A stretch of 64,000 bases of DNA from Thiotrichales bacterium (GTDB taxonomy: Bacteria > Pseudomonadota > Gammaproteobacteria > Beggiatoales > Beggiatoaceae): assembly GCA_016745035.1 (NCBI GenBank), contig JADGDE010000011.1:78468-142467 (forward strand), written 5' to 3'. The translations under genes were made by a program, and so were the position numbers. This document shows, piece by piece, positions 9,960 to 18,648 of the stretch. Below the pieces are notes generated by a model that saw only the letters and a program-made list of their open reading frames with translations, had not been told where the DNA came from and did not search any database. Numbering within the stretch: position 1 is the first letter of the stretch; every line of letters begins with the position of its first letter.

Positions 9960-10670
9960 ATGGGTATTTTTAGCAAATTATTTACCGCACTGCGTGGTGC
10001 AGGTAACGAAATGGGTGAATCGATTATCGACACCCAAAGTATGCGCATTTTGGATCAAGAACTACGCGATGCCAAAACCCACTTAGACGAGGCAAAAGAA
10101 AACCTCACCAAAGTGATTGCCCAACAAATTGGCGCAGATCGCAAAGTCAAAAAAATCAAAAAAGCCATTAACGAGCATGAAACCTATGCCATGCAAGCGC
10201 TGGATTCAGGCAAAGAAGACTTGGCTGTCGAGATTTCTGAGAAAATTGCTGACTTAGAAAATAGCTTGGAAGCGGATCAAATGGTCTTAGATGGGTTTAA
10301 CAACAGTGTATCGACCCTAAAACAAACCATTCGTAACACCGAAAAAAATATTCAAGCGCTGGAGCGTGAAATCAACGTGATTAAAACCACTGAAAAAGTG
10401 CATCAAGCCAATGAAGCAGCGGCAGCACGGTTTTCAGGCTCGAATAGCAAACTTAACTCAGCGACCAGCTCCCTAGAGCGCATCAAACGCAAGCAACAAG
10501 AAAAAACTGACCGCATGGCAGCGGCGTTGGCGATGCAAAAAGAAGAAGCGGGCGATGATTTGCAAGATAAAATGCGCGAAGCGGGCATTATTGGTTCTGA
10601 AGCCTCCGGCAACTCGGTGCTAGAGCGCCTAAAAGCCAAACAAAAGAAAAAAATCAAAAATAAAGGCTAA
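9960..10670 (+). CDS. PspA/IM30 family protein (YjfJ-like)
   Basis: 236 residues, almost wholly predicted long coiled coil, beginning MGIFSKLFTALRGAGNE, the amphipathic N-terminal helix characteristic of PspA/IM30/Vipp1. The family assembles into ESCRT-III-like rods or rings on the inner membrane and protects it under stress. RBS AAGGAGAG lies seven bases before the ATG. Its partner is YjfI rather than PspB/C/F, and no sigma-54 activator is nearby. The two membrane coiled-coil/FGE-fold genes upstream suggest an envelope-stress neighbourhood, but a joint function is only inferred. Confidence 0.87.
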   Translation: MGIFSKLFTALRGAGNEMGESIIDTQSMRILDQELRDAKTHLDEAKENLTKVIAQQIGADRKVKKIKKAINEHETYAMQALDSGKEDLAVEISEKIADLENSLEADQMVLDGFNNSVSTLKQTIRNTEKNIQALEREINVIKTTEKVHQANEAAAARFSGSNSKLNSATSSLERIKRKQQEKTDRMAAALAMQKEEAGDDLQDKMREAGIIGSEASGNSVLERLKAKQKKKIKNKG

Positions 10671-10726
10671 GACACAATCACATAAGGCAAGTGCAATGCT
10701 TGCCTTGTGTTAAAGCTCAACAGCTT

Positions 10727-11243
10727 GCCCCAGTAGCACCAGCTAACGACTGGAATCGCGGCTTCAGCCACGCTTTACTGTAGAGCCGTAACACGTTACG
10801 GCTCATCGAAGCCCCGATACGAAAATCTAGCTATCCCTTAGGGCGGGGGCTTTGTTTGAGTTGAGCCGTAGCAGTGCTACGGCTCTACGGTGCGCAAATA
10901 CCCAGTATCATGAATCAAGTCCACCACCTTACCCAAATGCGCCGCCGCCAATAGCTTATCCATAGGCTCCCCAGTAGCGCCAGCTAACGACTGGAGTCGC
11001 GGCTTCAACTGTGCTCGAACTTTACTGTAGAGCCGTAACACGTTACGGCTCATCGAAGCCCTAATACTAAAATCTAGGAATCCCTTGGGGCGGAGGTTTT
11101 GTTTGAGTTGAGCCGTAGCAGTGCTACGGCTCTACAGTGCGCAAATACGCCAAATCTATCTCACGGCGCAAATACCCCGTCTCACGAATCAAATCCGCCG
11201 CCTTATCCAAATGCACCGCCGCCGATAGCTCATCCACACCCTG
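10727..11243. repeat. Tandem duplication of a TPR-gene 3' end with REP-like palindromes
   Basis: Two direct repeats with a period of 241 bp begin at CCAGTAGC (10730 and 10971); the third, coding, occurrence is CCGAGTAGCGCCAGC near 11244. Each unit contains CTGGAATCGCGGCTTCA-like sequence, two palindromes, and a decayed copy of the end of the minus-strand TPR gene (GCGCAAATAC onwards). Palindromes: GAGCCGTAAC-AC-GTTACGGCTC at 10783-10804 and 11030-11051; GAGCCGTAGCA-G-TGCTACGGCTC at 10863-10885 and 11110-11132. This fills the gap between pspA and the TPR gene. Confidence 0.8.
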
Positions 11244-12644
11244 CCCGAGTAGCGCCAGCCGCGCCGCCTCTAAGTGGGCATCACAAAGGAACAAACGCAT
11301 CCCGCTACGCTTGGCGCTGTCAAACACTATAGCTAAGTCGCGGTGCGCTCTGTCCCAATCGTGGGCAAAACGGGCGCAGGCACAGCGGGCGAGTAAGCCG
11401 CGTGGTAAATCATCTTCTTGACCCGCTTTGTGTAAACCATCGACGGCTTTATCCAGCCACTCACGGGCGGGGATGACCTCAAGCGCGGGGCTATTATGCA
11501 GGGCGAGCATCATATCGGCGGCGGGGGATTGTGGGGTGTTGTCGCTGGTGCTTGGGGCTTGCCAATCAACGGTAGAAATACAGGCTTGTTGTAAGCTGGC
11601 GCGACCTAAAGATAGGTGGTCTAGGGCAATACTTAATAAGTCCCGATATTGTTCCGCTATTACTAATGCTTTTTGTGCCCGTCCCCGCACCTGCTGCCAA
11701 TCCCCCAAAGGCAACAAATAATCACCATATCGAAAGCCCCACAAAGAATACAACTGCGGATAATCAGACTGGCGTTGTTTTTGTAGTGCCTCCGCCTCGG
11801 TAAAACTTGCCCCAGCTACTGCCCAAGCTGCGCGATTGTGCTGGGCATCGGCAAGGGTGGTGCGTCTACTCATACGCTCAAACTCATCCCCACTTTTATC
11901 GGCAAACTCGACGCTTTGCTCAGCCGCTTGCAATGCCGCCGCTAATGCGCCAAGGCTGTTGTGTAGTTCGCTGAGATTGCCAGCATCTTGTGCTGCACCT
12001 TTCCAGTCTTTTTGTGTAATACCTAAATCTAAGCCCGTTTGCATCGGTGCTGTCGCCTCCGACAAACGCCCTAATGCACGCAGCCCAAAGGCTGTCCAAT
12101 TAAGTACCCCAGCTTTCCAAAAATCAGACAAAGTAGCAGCAGGCGTATCCCACGGACGGCTAAAAAAATGCGCCATCACCGCTAAGTCACTGGCAAATTC
12201 GCCGAGTTTTTTGTTTATATAATGCTTATTTTTTCGTAAAATACGCGACCAATACACCTCCTCCACAACCTGCTGATGTAGCCCCGCCGCACAGCCATGC
12301 GCCACCGCAGCAAACATCTCCTCCAGCGTCTCTGGAAAGTCTTTCGCCACCGCCTTATAATAGTCATACAACTGCCGATGCGCTTGTTGCCATGCTTGCG
12401 GCTGCGCGGTTTGTAAACGCTTGCCAAAATACTCCCGCAACAAGGGATGGCAATCTAAGCTGTCGGGATGCTCGGGGTTTTGCTCATTGAGTAAATGTTG
12501 GGCGCGTAAACGCCAAATTAACTCGCCATAATCGGTCGCTGATAGCACTCGAATCGGTGCAGTGAGGGCAAGGCGTTGTTTATCTGTACGCAAGAACCAA
12601 TGTTTAGAGTCTATGCCGAGTTTAACGATATTAGTTAATTTCAC
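11124..12644 (-). pseudogene. STAND-type TPR protein lacking its NTPase half
   Basis: 506 residues open from a GTG. The start resembles the winged-helix end of NB-ARC/NACHT-like STAND proteins (ATDYGELIWRLRAQHLL, LDCHPLLREYFGKRL), followed by about 400 residues of TPR-like helical repeats (GLRALGRLSEATAPMQTGLDL, ALAAALQAAEQSVEFADKSGD). No Walker A or B is present, so the N-terminal signalling/NTPase part is missing. An IS5-type element lies directly upstream, its transposase stop only 18 bases away, so the gene looks truncated by that insertion or a linked deletion. The last residues (Val-Glu-Pro-stop) are encoded inside a REP-like palindrome. Intact relatives are probable signalling or defence proteins. 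Could still be expressed as a TPR protein. Confidence 0.65.
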
Positions 12645-12649
12645 GATTA

Positions 12650-13505
12650 AAAACCAAAATAACTAATCTATTTTTTCTAAAGCATGTTTTAATGATATTC
12701 GTGATGCAGTAATATATGTCATTGCTTCACTCGACTTTGTTGTTCTTTCATATTCCCTAGCTAATCTTCTATTTCTTGTTAACCATGCGAATGTACGTTA
12801 TACAACCCATCTTTTCCGAATAGGCTTAAATCCTTTTTTTGATTTTCGCTGTTTTATTTTTATATCACAGTTATATTGTGATTTTGCAGTTGTTACAAAA
12901 TTGCCTCTATATGTATTATCTGCCCATATTTTTTTTAATTTATGTTTTTTAAATACCTTTTCAAGCAATCTAAATCCTGCATTTCCATCATACATATTTG
13001 CTGGGTGTACAAAAGCAGAAATAAGATAACCCATTGTATCTACAATAATACTTATTTTTCTTCCGTTAACTTTTTTCCACCATCAACACCAACATCATTA
13101 CCCTTTGTCTCAGGCATACTCTTAACACTTTGTGAGTCTATTACACCTGCGCTGGGTTCTTTTTTTTACTTTATTTCTAGCAAGTTTACGGGATGTATCA
13201 TTTATTTTTTCAAATAAACCTATTTCCATAAATTTAAGATAATGATGATTCATTGTTTTATATGGAGGAAAATTATGAGGTAGATATTGCCACTGAATAC
13301 CTGTTTTTTTGATGTAAAATATAGCATTTAATATCTCACGATATTGTTCTAAACTTACTTTTGGTCCTCTTGTATATGGACAGTTTTCTTCGACGATAGG
13401 AGCTAAAACCTTCCATTCTTCATCTGTTATATCTGATAGATAGCTTTTTCTTTTCATTCTGAATGCATGTAGTTTTGAATTGACTAATTATAGCTGAAAA
13501 CCAAA
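12650..13505 (-). mobile_element. IS5-family (IS427-like) insertion sequence, degenerate
   Basis: Nine-base direct repeats AAAACCAAA at 12650-12658 and 13497-13505 flank an 838-bp interior of normal length for this IS group. The inner ends TAACTAATC (12660 on) and, on the other strand, TAATTAGTC form short imperfect terminal inverted repeats. The interior carries one transposase, now broken. The nine-base repeat is longer than this group's usual target duplication, so the exact ends are uncertain. Confidence 0.65.
12663..13457 (-). pseudogene. IS5-family DDE transposase, two frameshifts plus a stop codon
   Basis: Starts MKRKSYLSDITDEEWKVLAP, the usual IS5/IS427 N-terminus. After RNKVKK an extra A in a run near 13160-13168 shifts frame; in the other frame the text continues to the first catalytic Asp (VIDSQSVK) and VGVDGGKK. 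A missing A near 13070-13077 restores the frame for ISIIVDTMGYLISAFVHP and the second Asp (IWADNTYRG). Then RWVV is followed by TAA where a Glu codon is expected (WVVERTFAWL in relatives), and the frame continues RTFAWLTRNRRLAREYER to a stop at 12663. Three lesions, one at the catalytic glutamate position, make it inactive. Both frameshifts lie in homopolymers, so sequencing error is possible for those. Confidence 0.85.
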
Positions 13506-13712
13506 GAATTTCCTCATTTTATTTCCAGTAAAATTAATGTATTTCAACACTTTAAACTTCGCATGAACTCTAATCCCAAGCAGCTTTAACAGAACTGCCA
13601 ACTGCTTGCCATTATCTAGATATGTAGTCCATATCGTATTTGAACCATTAAACAAGTTTACGCCTAGCGATAAATTGATTTCATTTCTTGCCATGAATAT
13701 GTAATGTGGCAT
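13488..13712 (-). CDS. Small hypothetical protein
   Basis: 74 codons between the IS end and MITE copy D. Not recognised. Neutral, mildly hydrophobic, with Asn/Lys-rich text; its 3' end overlaps the IS border, so it may be the remnant of a gene into which the IS inserted. No clear RBS. Kept only as a possible gene fragment. Confidence 0.2.
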   Translation of the reverse strand: MPHYIFMARNEINLSLGVNLFNGSNTIWTTYLDNGKQLAVLLKLLGIRVHAKFKVLKYINFTGNKMRKFFGFQL

Positions 13713-13736
13713 GATGCTATTTTCCTTCAGTTAAAT

Positions 13737-13875
13737 AATTGATGTTACGCAAAGGCTTCTTTCTGTACCTTAATAGCTCAGAAAACCACCATTATCCCAT
13801 GGTTAAATATCACTAGGCAGGTGGAAAAGCACCTTAGTTGTAGAAAAAACAGGCTTAGTGCGTAACATCAGTTAA
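13737..13875 (+). repeat. MITE-like repeat, copy D (best-preserved copy)
   Basis: Left end AATTGATGTTACGCAAAGGCTT, right end GGCTTAGTGCGTAACATCAGTTAA, family core ATATCACTAGGCAGGTGG. The terminal inverted repeat is about 16 bp. The motif TTAAATAA occurs at both outer borders. No ORF. It lies immediately upstream of the fha-CHAT promoter. Confidence 0.9.
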
Positions 13876-13918
13876 ATAAAAGCCTGCACATCGAGCTATT
13901 TTTTCGCAATTTACTCGG

Positions 13919-13924
13919 TATAAT
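13919..13924 (+). promoter_or_regulatory. -10 box of the fha-CHAT operon
   Basis: Perfect TATAAT 37 bases before the ATG; no good -35 box at 17 bases (CTATTT). The RBS GAGG lies seven bases before the start. It sits less than 50 bases from the end of a MITE copy. Confidence 0.45.
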
Positions 13925-13960
13925 GCAGCTATTACAACTGTAAAAAACGTTGAGGTTATT

Positions 13961-16312
13961 ATGAGAGGCTACACAGCATTAGCCCCCCTCTTGATTCTGC
14001 TGCCATTTTCTCTAAATGCGGCGGTGATCACAGATGGGCGTATGGGGGCTGCACAATCACTAAAGGGCCCGGAATACAGCATTGATACGACATTAGGGCA
14101 ACAAGTAGGCGAGAATTTATTTCACAGTTTTAGCCAATTTTCTCTAAGCACTACTGAGTCGGCTTTATTTAAAAGCACCAGTGACATCAGTCGGATTATT
14201 TCTCAAGTCACCGGCGGCGAGCAATCTTTGATTGATGGCTTAATCAGTGCTGAGCAAGGGGCTGATTTATATTTGCTCAATCCCGCAGGCATCATATTTG
14301 GTAATAATGTCAGTTTGTCGCTTGGCGGCTCTTTTTACGCCAGCACCGCTACTGAGCTTAAATTTGCCGATGGTAGTTTACTCAAGCAAAACACCGAATC
14401 CAGTCAACTTTCTAGCGCTGCGCCCAGTGTTTTTGGCTTTAGCGATTCGGCGGCTGATTTGACTTTAGACGGTAGTTTTTTAGAGTTAGGGACTGGAAAA
14501 AAACTCTTTTTGGCTGGCGGCAATGTCAATCTTAATATCAATACGTTTGCCCCAGAACTCGTTGCCCGTGGCGGTCACGTCAAAATAGTCGCCAGTGCCG
14601 TTGGCGATGAAGTTAGTGCTGATATGTTAGCTTTAGAGTCGAATCTAAAAGGTGCAAACTTAAATTTAACTGAGGCGACCATACTGACAGATGGTACAAA
14701 CCCCATTAATGCTGGGGGGGCGGTGAATCTACAAGCCAAAAATATTGATATTAAAGAATCGATTATTCGCTCGCGCTCGGTGCGCAATGATGATGGTAAT
14801 CCCATGCAGTTACAGGCTGAAAATATCACTATTGATACAGGCTCGCAGTTAAGTACCTCAACCTTATTCTTTGGTGGTAATGCTGGCGATATTGTGATTA
14901 ATGCCGATGAGACGATTCATGTCAAAGGCTTAAGCTCAGCCGGGGCTGCGACTAGCATTCGCTCTAATGTCGGGACAACATTTGCCAATAGTGCCTCAGG
15001 ACAAGGTGGTGATATTCGCCTAAAAGCGAAAAATATTTTATTTGAAGATGGCGCTTCTATCGGTAGCAACACCTACGCGTTAGGTGATGGTGGGCACATT
15101 GATATGCAAGCGAGCAACAACATCACCTTTGCAGGGGTTGATAGTAATGATTTTGGATCCGGTGCTTACAGTGTTAGCGCAGGCAAAGGCAATGCAGGAC
15201 AAATTAACATCAAAGCCCCTCGTGTTAATCTAAAAGATGGTGCGATTGTCACGGCTGAAAATGTCTCCTTAGGGCAAGGTGGTTTGGTTCAGATTGAAAG
15301 TGATGAACTCAATATCACGGGCTTAACTGAGTCGGGCTATGGCAGTTTTATCAGTGCCTCAACTCAGAGTTTATCCTCTAGCGCTGGGCAAGGTGGACAA
15401 GTTGTGGTTAAAACCAAAGCCTTAAATATTGAAGATGGCGGGCAAATTACCACTTCCAGTTTAGGGGCTGGCACAGCAGGCAACTTGGTGATTAACGCCG
15501 ATAAAATTAACGCCATGGGCAGCGATTTACAAGGACAAAGCAGCGGTATTTATGCTGTAGCACAAGACACAGGGGCGGCAGGTCAAATCGAAGTCAACGC
15601 GGGCAGTATTGCCTTAAGTGATGAAGGGCAAATTAACAGCGCCACCTTTGCTGGCGGTCAAGGCGGACAAATCAATATCAATAGCGGGCGTTTGCGCTTA
15701 GATAATAATGCCTTAGTCACCGCGGTCAGCGCCTCTGGTAGTGGCGTTGCTGGCGATATTCAATTGAATATGAGCGGGCCGATTTTAGTTGGTTCTGGCT
15801 CGGCGATTGAAACCAAAGCCAATGGCGCTGATGGCGGTAGTATCACGGTGGACTCTAGCAACTATGTCTATTTGCGTGATAGTAGCTTAACCACCAGCGT
15901 TTTAGACGCGGCAGGCAACAGCGGCAATGGCGGTAATATCCACTTAAATCCACGCTTTGTGGTGCAAGATGGTAGTCCTATTATTGCTCGTGCTCAACGC
16001 GGCAATGGCGGCGATATTTTAATCAATACCACTGGGGTTTACGTCTTTGGCTCAGTTCTAAGCAGCCCGATTGATGCCTCTTCCGAGTTTGGGGTTGATG
16101 GCGTGGTCACCATTCGCTCACCTGCGACCAATATCGTCGATAGCTTGCTGACCATGCCGACGGCATTTTCACAAGAAAAAATTGTCTTAGATAACAGTTG
16201 TGCGGTGGCAGAGAACCTGAGTAGTTTTGTCAATAAACCGCGCTTAGGTGTGCCTAATCAAAACAATGATTGGCTCGGTGATCGGGTGATTTTACCGCTG
16301 GAGAATCAATAA
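13961..16312 (+). CDS. Filamentous-haemagglutinin N-terminal (TPS) domain exoprotein
   Basis: 783 residues. Signal peptide about 1-20 ending ALA-like at LNAA. The TPS/haemagglutination-activity domain follows (about 22-200), with DGRMGAAQSLKGPEYSID, GENLFHSFSQFSL and NPAGIIFGNNVSLSLGGSF, then right-handed beta-helix repeats rich in Gly/Asn/Ile (GGDIRLKAKNILFEDGASI type) to residue about 740. The C-terminus has an isolated Cys (DNSCAVAENLSSF), a feature seen in such FHA proteins of Thiotrichales and cyanobacteria. Likely secreted to or across the outer membrane by a TpsB partner, none of which is encoded here. Stop and next start overlap (TAATG), so it is translationally coupled to the CHAT gene. 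Confidence 0.9.
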   Translation: MRGYTALAPLLILLPFSLNAAVITDGRMGAAQSLKGPEYSIDTTLGQQVGENLFHSFSQFSLSTTESALFKSTSDISRIISQVTGGEQSLIDGLISAEQGADLYLLNPAGIIFGNNVSLSLGGSFYASTATELKFADGSLLKQNTESSQLSSAAPSVFGFSDSAADLTLDGSFLELGTGKKLFLAGGNVNLNINTFAPELVARGGHVKIVASAVGDEVSADMLALESNLKGANLNLTEATILTDGTNPINAGGAVNLQAKNIDIKESIIRSRSVRNDDGNPMQLQAENITIDTGSQLSTSTLFFGGNAGDIVINADETIHVKGLSSAGAATSIRSNVGTTFANSASGQGGDIRLKAKNILFEDGASIGSNTYALGDGGHIDMQASNNITFAGVDSNDFGSGAYSVSAGKGNAGQINIKAPRVNLKDGAIVTAENVSLGQGGLVQIESDELNITGLTESGYGSFISASTQSLSSSAGQGGQVVVKTKALNIEDGGQITTSSLGAGTAGNLVINADKINAMGSDLQGQSSGIYAVAQDTGAAGQIEVNAGSIALSDEGQINSATFAGGQGGQININSGRLRLDNNALVTAVSASGSGVAGDIQLNMSGPILVGSGSAIETKANGADGGSITVDSSNYVYLRDSSLTTSVLDAAGNSGNGGNIHLNPRFVVQDGSPIIARAQRGNGGDILINTTGVYVFGSVLSSPIDASSEFGVDGVVTIRSPATNIVDSLLTMPTAFSQEKIVLDNSCAVAENLSSFVNKPRLGVPNQNNDWLGDRVILPLENQ

Positions 16313-18606
16313 TGCGTTTTATTTATCTGTTATTACTGGGTCTTTATAGCAGCGTTTTAGCCGCTGAGAGCCATTTGATTGCCCAAGGCGATCAGGCTTA
16401 TGCCCAAGGCGATTATGTTGCGGCGGCAAAAAACTGGCGGCAAGCTTTAGAAGCCGACCCATTGCTAGATACCACTAAGAAAGTTGATGTGTTGCAACGC
16501 TTGGCAGCGGCTTATCAAGACTTAGCAATGCACGTTGAGAGCATGAACGCTTTGGCAGAAGCGTTGGATTTGGTCGATGTTGATACTGACAAACCCAGCA
16601 GCGAGCAGCGAGCGCAACAAGCGCGGGTTTTAAGCCAGCTTAGCGATACGTGGCTGATTTTTGGTGAAATTGCCAAGGCGATTAGTATCGGCAAACAAGC
16701 GGTGACGGCGGCAGAATTGAGTCAAAATCCGCGTTTACTTGCCAGCGCTTATAATAACCTCGCCAATGCTGAGGCAGTACATGGCGAATATGAAGCCGCT
16801 GCCAAAGCCTTTGCGCAAAGTAAAGCCGCAGCTAAAACCGCAGGTGATGATCTGATGTGGCTCAAAGCCAGCCTAAACCAAGCCGATGTGATTTTCACCG
16901 ACCAAGACCCAGAAAAATTACCCAGTTTACTCAGCGAAATTGAAACCCCTTTGAATAATGCCCCGGTCTCGGCGGAACGGGCAGTATTGCATTTGTCTTT
17001 TGCTAACTTGGCGGAGCGAGGAATGCGCTATTTTCGCTTAATTGATGATAAAGCCAACAGCCAAGCTTTGTTATCAAAAGCTCAGCAGCAATATCAAACC
17101 GTGTTACAACTTGAAGGGATTAACGCCCGTCAACGCTCGCTCGCCTATGGGCAGTTAGCCAAACTCTACGAAGATATTAACGACCCCAATAATGCAGCGA
17201 AACTCAATCAGCGCGCCTTATTCTTCGCTCATCAAGGCGATTATGAAGATATTTTATACCGCTGGCAGTGGCAACAAGCGCGTTTACTCAAAGCTCAAGG
17301 ACAGCAAGAAGCGGCGATTGCTGCTTACCGTAGCACCATTGCCACACTTAAACCGATTCAACAACGGATGGAAATTGGCTATCGTAGCCCGCCTGCCAGC
17401 TTCGATCAGCGTATTCGTCCGGTTTATTATCAATTAGCGGGTTTATTAATTCAAAAGGCTGAGCGCAGTACGGATAAAACCCAGAACCAAGCCCTGCTTG
17501 CACAAGCCATGGACGTGATTGAAGCGGTCAAGGTGGTGGAATTAAAAAATTATTTCCGTGATGAATGTGTGTTGCAATACCAAGGGCGACAACAGGATTT
17601 AGCCTTGGTGGCAGAGAAAACCGCGATTATTTACCCCATGCCTTTGGAAAACCGCCTAGTGACCTTGGTCAGTATTGACGGCGAAATTTATCCCTTTAGT
17701 ACCGAAGTTGAAAGCGCAGTGTTTAATGATACCGTGTGGGATTTTCGGATTTTATTACAAACCCGTCCGCATAATGGTTTTTTAAAACAAGCATGGAAAA
17801 TTTATGATTGGATGTTCAAGCCAATTGAAGGACTGTTGGCGCAACATCATATCGAGACCTTAGTGGTTGTCCCTGATGGTAAACTGCGCATGATTCCTTT
17901 CTCAACTTTGCATGACCGCAAGGGCTTTTTAATTGAACGTTTTGCTTTTGCGATGACCCCAGGTTTAAGTTTGGTCGATCCACAAACCATGGATTGGAGT
18001 AATAACGAGATCTTGCTTGCCGGTTTATCCGCCGCTGTGCAAGATTATCCTCCTCTGCCTAATGTCTCCAATGAGCTGGAGGCGATTCAAAAAATCACTG
18101 GCAAAGGTGATGCGATTTTGAACCAATCCTATTCGATTGCTAGCTTCAAAGAAAAAATGCAGCAAAAATCCTATGCCGTGATTCATTTGGCAACCCATGG
18201 CGAATTTAGTGCTGACCCTGATAAAACCTATTTGCTCACCCATGATGAAAAAATGAAAATGGATAAGCTCTCCAGTATTATCGGCTTGGGTAAATTCCGT
18301 GAACAGCCAGTAGAATTGTTGACTTTAAGCGCCTGTCGTACCGCCGTTGGTGATGATAAGTCCGCACTAGGGCTAGCCGGTGTCGCAGTCAAAGCAGGCG
18401 CTAGAAGCGCGGTGGCAACGCTGTGGTTTGTCGATGATGAAGCAACCTCAATCACCATGAAAGATTTTTATCGACAAATGGTTGAGAACAAGGGCTTATC
18501 TAAAGCCAAGGCTTTGCAAAACGCACAAAACAAATTGCTCCAAAACCCACGCTATTGGCATCCTTCCTACTGGGGTCCATTCTTGTTAATCGGTAATTGG
18601 CTCTAG
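16312..18606 (+). CDS. Exported TPR-CHAT domain protease-like protein
   Basis: 764 residues. Signal peptide about 1-18 (MRFIYLLLLGLYSSVLAA). TPR repeats run from about 20 to 400 (GDQAYAQGDYVAAAKNWRQA onward). The C-terminal CHAT domain (caspase-HetF-associated with TPRs, clan CD) spans about 440-764, with the catalytic His at 629 in VIHLATHGEF and Cys at 675 in LLTLSACRTA, then GLAGVAVKAGARSAVATLW. Both catalytic residues are intact. The leader predicts periplasmic action, unlike cytosolic caspase-like CHAT effectors. One-base overlap with the FHA gene makes the pair an operon; the FHA protein is the obvious candidate substrate or partner (inference). Confidence 0.92.
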   Translation: MRFIYLLLLGLYSSVLAAESHLIAQGDQAYAQGDYVAAAKNWRQALEADPLLDTTKKVDVLQRLAAAYQDLAMHVESMNALAEALDLVDVDTDKPSSEQRAQQARVLSQLSDTWLIFGEIAKAISIGKQAVTAAELSQNPRLLASAYNNLANAEAVHGEYEAAAKAFAQSKAAAKTAGDDLMWLKASLNQADVIFTDQDPEKLPSLLSEIETPLNNAPVSAERAVLHLSFANLAERGMRYFRLIDDKANSQALLSKAQQQYQTVLQLEGINARQRSLAYGQLAKLYEDINDPNNAAKLNQRALFFAHQGDYEDILYRWQWQQARLLKAQGQQEAAIAAYRSTIATLKPIQQRMEIGYRSPPASFDQRIRPVYYQLAGLLIQKAERSTDKTQNQALLAQAMDVIEAVKVVELKNYFRDECVLQYQGRQQDLALVAEKTAIIYPMPLENRLVTLVSIDGEIYPFSTEVESAVFNDTVWDFRILLQTRPHNGFLKQAWKIYDWMFKPIEGLLAQHHIETLVVVPDGKLRMIPFSTLHDRKGFLIERFAFAMTPGLSLVDPQTMDWSNNEILLAGLSAAVQDYPPLPNVSNELEAIQKITGKGDAILNQSYSIASFKEKMQQKSYAVIHLATHGEFSADPDKTYLLTHDEKMKMDKLSSIIGLGKFREQPVELLTLSACRTAVGDDKSALGLAGVAVKAGARSAVATLWFVDDEATSITMKDFYRQMVENKGLSKAKALQNAQNKLLQNPRYWHPSYWGPFLLIGNWL

Positions 18607-18648
18607 GAGCTTATTGAGCTAGCCTGCTGGGTTAGCTCAGTTTTCTAT

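Noticed and set aside
10727..11243. CRISPR array suggested by repeated palindromes
   Set aside because: The repeats are two pairs of different palindromes in a 241-bp tandem duplication, without regular 30-40 bp spacers or cas genes.
11099..12427. Plus-strand open frames of 77-128 codons opposite the TPR gene
   Set aside because: Antisense shadows of the GC-richer TPR gene; no starts with RBS.
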